A DNA stretch of 64,000 nucleotides from Knoxdaviesia capensis (taxonomy: Eukaryota > Ascomycota > Sordariomycetes > Microascales > Gondwanamycetaceae), in contig LNGK01000016.1 of the NCBI GenBank assembly GCA_001510575.1, positions 248,001 to 312,000 of the forward strand. Reading direction: 5' to 3'. The position numbers and the translations under genes were made by a program. Shown piece by piece: positions 34,668 to 45,366 of this stretch. The number at the start of each line of letters is the position of its first letter. The stretch's first letter is position 1. The notes beneath the pieces are model-generated. The model made no database searches, was not told the DNA's origin, and was given only the letters and a program-made list of their open reading frames with translations.

Positions 34668-36434
34668 TTAATAGGTGTAGACAAAGTCCTCATTCTGGAG
34701 ATCAGTGGTGTCCATCAGACCCTTATCCTCATCAACTGCCCGGTGCTGGTGGCCCTCAATCTCTTCAATCTCAACGGCCTTGCTGTTCTGCATGTGACCC
34801 TTGTTCATCATAGACTCATCGACGATATCTGCGTTCTTTCCAAGCTCCACGCGGCGAGCAGCGTGCTTTTTGTTGAGGAAGCGGAGGTAAATGGGAATGG
34901 TACTATTTCAGGTTAGAAAGCGCTCTTCCTTCAGGGGAATGGTAGGCTCAACTTACAGTCCAAGGACGCCGACAAGGGCAAAGAGAATCAAATCGGCGAT
35001 CAGACCAGGACGGTACAGCGGCGCATCGTCTGGAGAGTACAGGAGCGGGCCAATGACGTTACCGGTGCACATGCCAACAAAAACGACACCAGAGGTGCAC
35101 TTTTTCTTGGTATCGCCGGCAGTGTTCTGGGATTGCCACGCGTAAATCATTGGGGTGATGGCAGCAAAGAAAGACACCAGGTAGTAACCGAACAGCAGAA
35201 CTCCTTTAAAGCGGCGCGGCACGGTCAACATTATGATTGCTCCCGCAATAGGGAAGATAGAGAGACCCGCAATCACAAGTCCCTTGCGCTGAAACTTGGT
35301 GGCAATCCATGCGGAGCCAACGATGGCTAGGGCCTGGATCAGTCCGAAGGGGATATTGAACAAAATGGTCTGGAAGCTTGAGTATCCAAAGTCCTTGACA
35401 ATGAGATTGCCAAAGGTTCCGATGCCTCCGGATCCAATACTATGTAAGTTAGCATCTGGACGCTGTTTATGGGCATAGGCCAAAACTTACGAAATAGCGG
35501 TGATGATGAGAAACCACAGATAGGTCTTCACATCCAGGAAAGTCTCACGAACGTGTTCCCAGCGCCACTCGCGCGAAGCAACACCCATCTGGTTGGCACG
35601 CAGACGCTCGACAGCAATCACCTTCTGTCGGTCGTTCAGGTACTTGCCCTCCATCGGCGAATCCGGCATGAAGAAGAACACCACGGCGGAGTAGAGGACG
35701 GTGAGCAGGCCGCAGAACATGAAGATGATCTGGTACTTGAACAGGGGGCCGCTATCAACGTGGCCCAGGCCGTAGCTGACAAGACTGCCGAAGATGAAGG
35801 TGAATCCGTTCATGGCGTTCCAGTACGAGGTTCGCATGGTCTGCTCGCTGCGGCGCCACCACATCTGCGTGATGGCAACACAGCACGGCGCAATGAACGA
35901 TTCAAACGCGCCGAGGGTGAGCCGGAGTCCGAGCAGAGACGGGAAGTTGGTGCATGCAGACATGACGGTCTGCGCACACCCCCAGCACAGAATCGCCGTT
36001 GCCAGAACCTTTCCGGTGGGCAGTTTCACAAGGCAGAAAGCAGCCACCGGCTGCATGACCAGCTGGGCGAGATAGAGCACTGATCCCAGCCACGAGTACT
36101 GGCGGCCAACAAGGCCGGCGTCCTTTGCAAAGTCGAAAATTGACACGTAGCTGTAACCGTTAGCCAGTGCCGCTTTCTGGATTCAAAAGGATTCAACTCA
36201 CCTCAGAGAACTCTTGTCAAGCTGCTGGAAGAAATATGCAAACAGGACGAGAGGAAGAACCCGCATATCAATCTTGCGAAGCACTTCCTGCTCCTCCTCG
36301 TATGTAAACGTCACATTCTCGCCGCCGTGGGCCGCAAGGAACTCTCCGGCTTTCTCGAGGCGGGGGACGGATGGCGCGGCCGTGATGGCCTCGACATCGG
36401 CCGTGGCGACTTTCTTATTCTGGGGATCCGACAT
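34668..36434 (-). CDS. MFS permease, Dal5/allantoate (anion:cation symporter) family
   Basis: Plasma-membrane importer of the fungal ACS family, whose members take up organic anions, vitamins, ureides and some sugars or sugar acids. Four exons (36202-36434, 35491-36150, 34957-35439, 34668-34902) with GT-AG introns of 51, 51 and 54 nt keep one frame of 536 aa. The signature after TM1, LRKIDMRVLPLVLFAYFFQQ then LDKSSLSYVSIFDFAKDAGL, is typical. About 12 membrane helices follow, with the central loop carrying MPDSPMEGKYLNDRQKVIAVERLRANQMG. The cytosolic tail is rich in Glu/His. It is divergent from an oxidoreductase gene, with a secreted glycosidase just beyond, so it may import the product of that pathway. 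The substrate is unknown. Confidence 0.92.
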
Positions 36435-37823
36435 GTTGAGGTGAACTGATGAAAGCCAAGCTTGTTGTTGTCGTTGTAGGAAACAAAATCCGGCAGAATG
36501 GAGAGGGATGCAGAAAGGTTAAGTACTCAGGACTGCAGAGGGTGGTCGCGGCGTCCGCAATATCTGATAAGCACAGGCAGATGATCCCCAGAACACATAT
36601 CTGGGGAAAAGGTTGCATTCCAAGCTAGGCGGTAATGGACGTGGATCCCCAGCCAAAAGCTGGGGAAAACGTGGAGGCTTGGCGGGAGTCCATCTACCGG
36701 TGTGAGTATTTTTGCGTTCCCCAGACACTCTTTAGCCTGCAGTGCCCTGCACACATATCCAAACAGCCCGGGGAGGTAGGATGAACTACCGGTACTGGAT
36801 ACTCCCACACATGCCTCTCTCTGTTGGGACATAGCGTACAGGTTCGATGGACGGCGCTGGTCCAAAAAAATTCATGTCATGGTTCCTGGGGCACACTGGA
36901 ACCAGCCCGCAAATCTCATCACGCGATCCCTGACTCGTCCAGCAAGATAGCGCTGGGGGGGGAGGATTTCTCATCTTCATGGTCACGTAACTCTCTCTTA
37001 CTGGGGGAATAATTAGTTCCAGAGTGCAGCTTTGCAGAAATATTTTCCCGTCCGAGACCAACGGTCCCTGCCACGGACCCCCCCACCTGGTGGGTGTTAG
37101 TTTGGAAGTCGATAAGAGGCCGGGGCTTTGAGCGTATTGGCTTGATTCTTACACCAGCCCGGGTCCAGTGTTTCTCAGTCTCACTAGCAGTGCTCCTCAG
37201 TTGGCAGTTCTCACCAGGGGCCGCAAATCGGGACTCGCTGCCCATCAATCAAGACATGCTCCTCTCTTTAGACTGTTCGTTTCCCCTTCACCAAACAGCC
37301 ATGATCATGTCCAGGTTGTTGAGGCTCTCATGCTGCTGCCATGTGCGGAGAAATTGGGGCCGGCTGACCCACACGCAGGGTTTGACTTGCCGACCTTCGC
37401 CAAACGGATTCCGATGTGACCTACCGTTATCCCGGGGCTTTTGGCTAAATTCAAGCCGCCCCCCAGATACTACCCGAGTGATTGGCCAAGATACATCCCC
37501 CAGCATCTGAGGCAGCCTCAAGCTATCCACTTCGCGACTGCAATGGTCCCGTGAAATATTGGCCTAAAATGGCGTGGAGAAAGCGCAAACAAAAATTATA
37601 ATCCGGCCAGTGGCGGATGTTGCCAATCGGTAGAATACTCCAGCCTGCTATGTCGGACGCGCCTGTTCGATATTAAGGGAGGGCTTCTCCCCAGTATGAA
37701 TGAAATGAATTCCAGGTTGGAGAAGTTCTGCTTTTCTTCCCCCCAACACCTGTTTCACTTACAGTCACCTTCTCGGACCCTAGTTTTACCTCCGCTTTTA
37801 CACTCTTCCCCGTCTGCTCCAAG
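36435..37823. promoter_or_regulatory. Shared promoter of MFS permease and oxidoreductase genes
   Basis: 1.39 kb between divergent starts. It holds at least seven copies of CTGGGG/CCCCAG, which fit the CreA consensus SYGGRG: two palindromic pairs at 36586-36606 and 36647-36665, and singles near 36953, 37001, 37461, 37498 and 37689. Open frames in this region have no protein features. Carbon catabolite control is inferred from the motif only. Confidence 0.55.
36586..36665. promoter_or_regulatory. Two GATCCCCAG...CTGGGGAAAA palindromes
   Basis: Arms CCCCAGA/TCTGGGG (36586-36592, 36600-36606) and CCCCAGC/GCTGGGG (36647-36653, 36659-36665). Both are preceded by GAT and followed by AAAA, and their centres are 60 bp apart. 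Each arm is also a CreA-type site. Confidence 0.7.
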
Positions 37824-39131
37824 ATGACCGAGACTGCTGTTACACCGGTCAAGAAGCGCTATGCCGTTGTTGGCACAGGCGGCCGCTCCAGCTTCTTCTA
37901 CTCGGCCATTGCACAGGACTACTCTGCCACGTCCATCATCGTCGGATTATGTGACACGAACCAGACGCGCATGAACTATGCCAACTCGAAGCTCAAGTCC
38001 ATGGGCCACGATGAGGTGCCGACCTTCCTGGCTGCCAACTTCGATGACATGATCAAGGAGACCAAGCCGGACTTTGTGATTGTCACGACGATGGACCGCA
38101 CGCACAACATCTACATCGTGCGTGCGATGGAACTCGGCTGCGACGTGATCACGGAGAAGCCGATGACTGTCGATGTCCCCCGGTGCAAGGAGATCATCTC
38201 CGCAGTGGAGCGCACGGGAAAGAATGTCCGGGTGACATTCAACTACCGCTACGCACCGCACAACACGAAAGTGTTTGAGATCATCCAGTCCGGCGCCATC
38301 GGCACTGTCACCAGCGTGCACTTCGAATGGTGCCTGAACACGTCGCACGGCGCCGACTACTTCCGCCGCTGGCACTCCGACAAGCGCAACTCCGGTGGTC
38401 TCCTCGTCCACAAGTCCACGCACCACTTTGATCTCGTCAACTTCTGGCTGCAGACTCGCCCCCAGTCGGTGTACGCCCAGGGCGACCTCAAGTTTTACGG
38501 CAAGGAAAACGCCGAGCGCCGGGGTGTCACCAAGTTCTACACCCGTTCGCACGGCAGCGAGGTTGCCAAGGAAGACCCCTTCTCTCTGGACATGGAATCG
38601 AACGAGCAGCTCAAGGCCATGTATCTCGACGCCGAACACGAAGACGCCTACTACCGCGACCAGAGCGTCTTCCGGGATGGCATCAGCATTGAGGACACGA
38701 TGAACCTGCTGGTCCGGTACAAGAACGGCGCGGTCATGACCTACTCGCTGACCGCCTATGCGCCGTGGGAGGGCTTCCGCGTCAACTTCAACGGCACCAA
38801 GGGGCGGCTTGAGGTCGAGGTGGTGGAGAACAGCTATGTTAACTCGGGCGGTGATCAGTCCCTGGAAGGGTCTCTGGAGCGCCGGACAATCCTCCTGCGG
38901 CCTCTGTTTGAGAAGCCCATCGAAATCGAGCTCGGCGAGAGTGTTGGAGCCCACGGCGGTGGTGATACTGTGCTCCTGAACGATCTGTTTGGCGAGCCGG
39001 TGTCTGACGAGTATATGCGTGCGGCAAGCCACGTGGATGGAGCCCTGTCGATCCTCACCGGCATTGCAGCCAACCGATCCATTGCCACTGGGCAGGTTGT
39101 CAATGTGGATGATGTTCTTTCTCTGCCTTAG
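37824..39131 (+). CDS. Gfo/Idh/MocA-family NAD(P)-dependent oxidoreductase
   Basis: Cytosolic dehydrogenase acting on a sugar or sugar-derivative hydroxyl, with NAD(P) in an N-terminal Rossmann fold. Single exon, 435 aa. The dinucleotide motif is YAVVGTGGRSS (residues 13-23). The family signature ITEKPMTVD carries catalytic Lys112. In the C-terminal substrate domain, SGGLLVHKSTHHFDLVNFWL holds Lys198 and His200/His201, matching the usual K..H site residues, and a central insert contains SLDMESNEQLKAMYLD. The start at 37824 follows a pyrimidine-rich leader. It lies between a divergent Dal5-type permease and a secreted six-hairpin glycosidase, which supports a catabolic role. The exact substrate cannot be determined; related bacterial enzymes sit in oligosaccharide-use clusters. 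Confidence 0.9.
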   Translation: MTETAVTPVKKRYAVVGTGGRSSFFYSAIAQDYSATSIIVGLCDTNQTRMNYANSKLKSMGHDEVPTFLAANFDDMIKETKPDFVIVTTMDRTHNIYIVRAMELGCDVITEKPMTVDVPRCKEIISAVERTGKNVRVTFNYRYAPHNTKVFEIIQSGAIGTVTSVHFEWCLNTSHGADYFRRWHSDKRNSGGLLVHKSTHHFDLVNFWLQTRPQSVYAQGDLKFYGKENAERRGVTKFYTRSHGSEVAKEDPFSLDMESNEQLKAMYLDAEHEDAYYRDQSVFRDGISIEDTMNLLVRYKNGAVMTYSLTAYAPWEGFRVNFNGTKGRLEVEVVENSYVNSGGDQSLEGSLERRTILLRPLFEKPIEIELGESVGAHGGGDTVLLNDLFGEPVSDEYMRAASHVDGALSILTGIAANRSIATGQVVNVDDVLSLP

Positions 39132-40568
39132 ACATGTTCTTTCAATAGATTTTCGTGTTTCTCAATTTCCTCCGTGTAGCCCAAGTGATTGGTAATTCTC
39201 CGCATAATTCAGGCATGGAGCCTCAAGTCTCGGCAACGAAGCTTGCCTCCCACGCTTTCTAGAACACCTTGTATTTCTTCCAAGAGCGGCGGCTGATCCT
39301 GGACCGGCCAGGGTTCAACATCCACATCATAACCTTGGCACAAACGAGACCGGGGACGGCGTTTGCTTTTATTGGTGTAAATACCGTCACGCTGGCATGT
39401 TGATATTAGCCGTAGTTAGGGTATATAATTTTTCTAAGCTAATAAGTGAACACTACAGGACTTCCCATTTTTGACTTCCTGGTGCAGCACGAGGGACAAA
39501 AGTGGGTTGAGTATATCCACCATGTGGACAGACATGCGTACGCACAGTCAGACGTGGCGAACACCAGCCAGTCTAACGGTTGTGAAGAAACTCCACAAAG
39601 TTTTCCCGGGACATTTTGCCAAACTCGGTTGACTTCTGGAAACCCGGAATCATCGTGACCTGCCCAGCTCGTTAGAAAGTCGCACTCGATATTCTCCGAG
39701 GGTTTCACTCCCTGATCTCGGCTTTGGGCTGTGGAGTTACTTTCTGCCGACATTGTTGTAATCGTGATCAATTCCACGCCGATGCGGGGGAGTGGGGCTG
39801 GCGTCGATTCTCTAGCCCGGCAATCATTCAGTTTTCCCCAGCTGGGATTAAATTACGGTATAGATTCTACTGCCTGGAAAGGGTTCTGCCTTCTCGCTGT
39901 GGGAGATTTAGGCTAGGTGTGAGAATATGCACTTACACTGCGTCTGCGAAAGCATGGAAAGGCCTCAGGCCAGCAACTGTTTTGGTGTATCATCAGCGAA
40001 GCGGGAATGGAGCGGAAAAGTGAGAAGCGGCGCTTCCTGGTGTGCTTGGAGAATCGATTGCAGTTGAACGATGAAATCCACAGCCACATTAAGCTTAGTG
40101 ATGTACCGTAGTGTATTCGTATATCCCCCGAGTTCTTCATCGGCCCAGACTTTAGGAAGCTGACTAGAAAACCTTAGATGTAAAAAGTTGGGGTAAAGTG
40201 GGAGCCTCTGTCGGGGTAAAGTGGGAGACATTGGAGCACAGTTCTGTGGGCTGTGGGGAAGAAAACAAATCATGGCCATCATTACATAATGTCTACACTA
40301 TGGGGCCTGGCTAGGAAACGTGAATGGAGGAAAATATACGATTGGAAGACAAAAACATCTGACAGGAAGGATGAACACAGGAATCAATCAGTACCGGGGA
40401 TGGAGGACGTAAAGTTCAGTTGCAATTTACTGGGGTAAATAGCCTGTCATCGGGAAAAGAAACAAAACGACTTTACCGAGACTTTTTGACAGGCGATGGC
40501 ATGAATGAATGTTGCGATGAACTCTGTATCATATAAGTTGTATATCTTCCCCGTAGAGGTTGACGCGA
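39132..40568. other. Intergenic region upstream of the glycosidase
   Basis: 1.44 kb with no supported gene. A direct repeat GGGGTAAAGTGGGAG occurs at 40190-40204 and 40213-40227. A TATA-like CATATAAG lies at about 40530-40537, just before the glycosidase start. Confidence 0.5.
40190..40227 (+). repeat. Direct repeat GGGGTAAAGTGGGAG x2
   Basis: Two perfect 15-bp copies (40190-40204, 40213-40227) separated by 8 bp, about 340 bp upstream of the glycosidase start. Possibly a paired regulator site. Confidence 0.8.
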
Positions 40569-43110
40569 ATGGCTTCTTCTGTACTCCGTAGTCCAGTCCA
40601 AGCAAACATGATTCTGTCCCTGGTTCCCCTGATTTTGGCCGCCTGCCTCAGGGCGGAGGCTAAAATCGATCGGCAAACACTGGTCCGATCGTTCAACCCG
40701 CACCGGAGCGCCAGCTCGGCCGAGACGCCACTCCAGGTCGGGAACGGGAATTTTGCCTTTGGCGCCGATGTGACGGGCCTGCAGACCTTCAGCCCGTTCG
40801 CGACAATGTCGAACTGGGGCTGGCACAGTTTTGGCCTTCCGACAGAAGAGGGAGAAACTGAGATTGATGGTGAGCACCCTTTGTTTTCTATCGGAGTATC
40901 TTGTGTTTGTTCTCAGTCCCAAGGCTAACCAAACTACTGTTCTAGATTTCAAGGGAGTCGACTGGTGGACGCACGACCGGCTGGTCAACTACAACATCCC
41001 CGATCCCGTGCACCCCCATATTTCGCAGTGGATCCGCGCAAACCCTCATCGCCTGAATTTGGCCCAGATTGGCCTTCACTTCGGGGGCGGCCATGACGAA
41101 ATGACCGAAAGTTCGTTGGCGAATAAGTCCCAAACCCTTGACTTGTGGTCCGGATTTATCACTTCCTCGTTCACCCTCAACAACGAGGCCGTGCAGGTTT
41201 CGACCGTTGCCGACCCGGGTTCGGATTCGGTCGGCATACTGGTATCTTCGCGGCTGGTGTCGCTGAAGGACTGCAACGCAAAGAAAGTCGGTGTTTTCTT
41301 CGACTTCCCCTACCCCACCGCCGAAAAGTTCGACGCCCCGTTCGTCGGCACCTTTAACAAGACCAATCCGCACTCGACGTTTCTCTCCGTCAACCCTATC
41401 GCGGACGATAGTTTCAACGCCGTTCTGACCCACGTCCTTGATGAAACAACATACCACGTCCAGCTCACGGTTGAAGCTCCGCGATCCAGCGTCAAAATCT
41501 CCAGCCCTGCCGACGGCTCGCACAGATATGTTCTCACCGTCGCTGGTTCCAGCGAGGTGCGGATGGTCGTCAAGTTCACCGAGTCCCCGGTCGCCGAGGC
41601 CCCTCTGCAAACCTTCGACGACGTCAAGGCCGCGTCTGCCCTCTGGTGGGGAAATTACTGGGAGACTAGCAACATGATTGATCTTTCTGCTGCAGGCACT
41701 GAGAGCGCGCATGAGCTCCAGCGGAGGATTATACTGTCGCAGTATCTCATTGCGGTGAATTCGGCCTCAACACTGCCCCCTCAAGGTATGTTTTTTTTTT
41801 CGTTTGTGTCCGTGTGTTTGTTCGCTCTACGTTTGACTGCATTTGTCCGCTCCCGACTGCGTTCGCTTGCTGAGTCTGCGGCGACTTTCCTTTGCTTGCG
41901 TTGGGAAACTGTGCTAACTGAACTTTAGAATCTGGTATGTTCATTGAATGACTTGGTATTTCTGAGAACGCATACTAACAAAAAAATTACAGGACTGGTC
42001 AATAATGGTTGGCACGGAAAGTTTCATGTAAGTGGCCTCACTTGTTGGGCCTGATTTGACTCGTATTAACGATCACCGCTAATCTCCCATCAGATGGAAA
42101 TGTACCTGTGGCATGCACTGCCCTTCGCCCGATTCAACAACTGGGACCTTTTAGATCGCAGTCTATCTCACATTTACCAGGACCTTCTCCCGGCTGCGTT
42201 CGACCGGGCCACGAAGCAAGGCTACGAGGGAGCGAGATGGGGTAAAATGACCGGCCCGGACTTCACGGACGCCCCGGGAGAGATCAACGCCCTCCTGATC
42301 TGGCAGCAACCGCACCCCATGTACTTTGCCGAGATGGAGTTCCGCCATGTCGCGGGCACGCCCCAGGAGGCTGCGGTGGTGGACAGATGGGCGCCGGTCC
42401 TGGATGCAACGGCAGATTTCCTCGCGTCATACGCGTGGTTCAACGAGTCGTCCGGGGTCTACGATCTCGGCCCCCCAATGTACCCAGCATCGGAGAACAC
42501 CAACCCGAACGCAACCCGGAATCCCACCTTTGAGCTTGCGTACTGGCGGTTTGGGTTTGACGTGGCGCTGGTGTGGAAAGAGCGCCAGGGATTGGAGGCG
42601 CCGGCCACGTGGACCCATGTGCGCGATAACCTGGCCCAGCTTCCTCTGGAAAACGGGGCCTACTCCATCTACGAAGCCATTCCGGACATGTGGATCGATC
42701 CGGGAACCGTCATGGACCACCCCTCAATGACGGGCATCTTCGGGCTGCTTCCGCCCCCGGCAAGTGGAACCCCACTTGACGCCGATGGGCTGTATCACAC
42801 GGCTTCGCTGATCAAGGAGCACTGGGACCTAGATCAGTCGTTTGGGTGGGATTTCCCCATGCTCGCCATGAACGAGTTGCGCCTAGGCAACGCCACCTCG
42901 GCCGTTGAGTATCTGCTGCACCCGACGTTTGCATTTGACGATGCAGGATACCCGATCGGTGGGACGCGCGTTCCCACCCCGTATTTCCCGGCGTCCAGCT
43001 CCCTTCTCATTGCAGCAGCGATGCTTGCGGGCGGCTGGGATGGGGCACCTGGAGCCCATTTCCCGGAGTCGTGGAATGCGGTGGTTGAAGGGTTTTCCCC
43101 GGCGCTGTAA
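40569..43110 (+). CDS. Secreted six-hairpin glycosidase-like enzyme
   Basis: Predicted extracellular carbohydrate-active enzyme with an (alpha/alpha)6 catalytic domain. Five exons: 40569-40869, 40946-41785, a 6-nt microexon 41929-41934, 41993-42027 and 42094-43110, all GT-AG, giving 732 aa. The first ATG is used; ATG 40608 gives a cleaner signal peptide (MILSLVPLILAACLRAEA) and may be the real start. Conserved blocks are DRQTLVRSFNPHRS, TPLQVGNGNFAFGADVTGLQ and TMSNWGWHSF, then after the splices PPQESGLVNNGWHGKFHMEM and YLWHALPFARFNNW. The large last exon ends with a helical-barrel pattern. I recognise the superfamily but not the CAZy family, and substrate is unknown. The genes beside it (oxidoreductase and permease) suggest extracellular release of a sugar that is imported and oxidised. 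Confidence 0.82.
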
Positions 43111-43382
43111 TGAATATATGTTATGGTAGCATTAAGAGACTCATTCTTCTAGGAGGCGTTACCATAAACTTTAGCGAAAGTATCATCCATTGATGTCAGT
43201 TCCGTCCATACACGATTGGTATCAACCCCTTCCCCGTTCAAGCTCGTATCAGCCACCCACCCACCGGGTTTTAACGTAATTTCATCAATACAGTGTAGTT
43301 TCAAATGATGGGACTCCATCTCTGTGTCAACACCAGATCATGTCGGTTCAATGGAACAGCCGACGCTTCGGGTGCCCATTCA

Positions 43383-44614
43383 TCAGCCCAAGAGATGGGC
43401 AACACTAGCCCAAAACGCGCTTGTAGGCGGCGGAATGGAACATTCTAGCCGGGAGCTCACAGCCGATCCGTCTCCAGAGAGCCGCGGTGAAGGGGGTATA
43501 CACGGTGGGGAACACGAGCGTGGGGATGTTGCTCTGGAAACATATGTCCAGGGCCCGGTCCGGATAGTAGAGACGCCCGACGGTTGTGGTGTTGCAGCCG
43601 AAATAGCCGTGGCGGTGGTGTCTGCCGTTTTGGAGCCAGCAACAGATATGGCGATACTGTCTTTAACAACCTCTCGTATCCTCGCAAGCAGATTCGGCAC
43701 AGAGGATTCGATGGATTCGGTCTGTTGAATTCCCGCATAAACAGGGGACAGCATGGTGCGACCACTCATTGGTTGCAGCTCTTCCTCTGGCTTGACACGT
43801 CCAGATCCATTTGCAGGGCCAGGTGCAGGGCGAACGGCCATCCCGCGTGGTGGCGAAACAGCGATAATCTGATTTGCAGCTAATCAATGCAACAAACCAT
43901 TGTCAAAATTCGCCTCGGTCATATCTGGATCGCTGGCTAAGCTCACTTACTGTTGTCTTGTACGGTGACTTCGAATGGATCGCCCAGGTAGCCGCCATCC
44001 GAGAATAGGCGTTGCACATTTATTTTCTCCTGCCACGGGAGTTGTAGATTCTCTGTCGACTGCTGTTTCTGTCCTGCATTCCCCTGTAGGCCGAGTTGTC
44101 TTCCGTCGGGCACCGGGTTTTGCCATCCGTGGTTTCTCTCGCAATGGTGGCGCATTCGGGACGCAGAAGTTGTAAGATGCCCGCACATATCACACTTCAG
44201 ACCTCTCGCGTTTGGTGCTCGTAGACGAGGATGCGGATGCCGGCCGGTCATCCGCGAGAGCAGATCCGGGGGAAGATCCGTCCTAATGTGTATGGCATTC
44301 AAAAGGCGCACATTCCACAGGGCCTGATATTGTTCGGTGGTGCTAAAGACGCTTTTGTGGGCAGCAAGGTGGTGTCTAGCTTTTTTCCCCTCTATCGCAT
44401 GCTTGCAGATGTTGCAGATGAGGACACGCAAGTCTTCGTCAAAGCTGAACGGGCCCAGGTACAGGCAAGACATATCGATTGATGTGAGGTCAGAGCAAGG
44501 ACACCAAACAATGGCGTTATCAATCGGTGGTTCTGGCATTGCTGACTGAAAGGGCAGAGCTCTGAGCCGAGCAGAATCTTGGTTTGCTTTTCCTGATAGA
44601 AATTGGCTGGACAT
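43383..44614 (-). CDS. OrsD/DUF3505-like double zinc-finger protein
   Basis: Exon 1 is 43951-44614, with a 71-nt GT-AG intron (43880-43950) and a second exon to 43383 (386 aa as modelled). The N-terminal zinc unit is LICNICKHAIEGKKARHHL with AAHK; the second is GLKCDMCGHLTTSASRMRHH with CERNHGW. WQEKINVQRLFSDGGYLGDP then FEV matches the segment closing this module in OrsD-type (DUF3505) proteins, which occur in large numbers in filamentous fungi and include a member of the orsellinic acid cluster. Exon 1 is sound. The second exon is doubtful: another frame at 43405-43661 has stronger codon bias (see that entry), so the 3' half may be mis-spliced or frameshifted. The role is unknown; nucleic-acid binding is inferred. 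Confidence 0.65.
43405..43661 (-). other. Coding-like frame competing with the OrsD-like 3' exon
   Basis: A stop-to-stop frame of 85 codons on the minus strand ends with TAG at 43405-43407. By my count about 77% of its codons end in G or C, against about 54% for the frame used in the gene model. The peptide is protein-like: GRLYYPDRALDICFQSNIPT then LVFPTVYTPFTAALWRRIGC and ELPARMFHSAAYKRVLG. An AG just upstream (AAAGACAG) could be a splice acceptor. It is probably the true last exon of the gene above, or the remains of one after a frameshift. No family recognised. Confidence 0.45.
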
Positions 44615-45366
44615 ATACCAATACAGCTGATTTCAGATGTGCTTGCCATGGATACAGTTGGAAGCGCCGCTCCTGCCAAATCTCAAGTCACCCACCAATG
44701 CCGAGTAGCATGTGGGTATAAGATCCTCGGTGGCCCATGGCACCTTCCGCCCTGAAGATAAACGTAGGACCGTCTTGATTTGCATTGCTGGGGGACTTCT
44801 GAAGCTGATCGCCTAATCGGAAGAAGGGTCGGTAACCCTAAGTCGGCCATACTATCACCATTGTGATCAACAGAGAAATCTATGCACTGTTTCATCGAGA
44901 AGAAGCATGCCGGTTTCCCTGTCGACTGGCTGTTAGGAGCTCACCCCGCTTACCTTTCCATCCAAGCCAGCCTAGTCCCAGCAGGAGAAACGAGAGTAGC
45001 AGTGTGTGTGGTAGCAAGTCGCTTTAAATAACTGAAAAAGCATGCCATTGGATTGCCAGGTAGCCATTGATGCACCGTGCCACCGTCTGCCTGTGGGTAT
45101 GGTATTTGTTACGTGTTAGACACAGGACGGACCTAGGTATGCAAAGATATCCATCAAGGAGAATCAAAAGGTCACTAAACCCGAACCCTAATATATTTTC
45201 GTGAAACCCAGAAAGTACCAGGTACAAAGGGAGCTAGGGGAAATAAGTCATCGGCCAGAAAAGTTTTCTCTTTTCCTCCGTATAATAATTTTTCTATTCT
45301 ATAACAAGAAAAATAATCCTTATGAAGACAAAGAAAGCAATCCAGTACCTATACTGGAGTCTCTAA
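44615..45366. promoter_or_regulatory. Divergent promoter of the OrsD-like and ArgRS genes
   Basis: 752 bp without a supported gene. It holds two teloboxes, AACCCTAA at 44834-44841 (220 bp before the OrsD-like start) and 45184-45191 (183 bp before the ArgRS start). AT-rich DNA follows at 45280-45325. Confidence 0.5.

Noticed and set aside
37947..39032. 361-codon antisense frame within the oxidoreductase gene
   Set aside because: Mirror of a strongly biased coding exon; the plus strand has the Gfo/Idh motifs.
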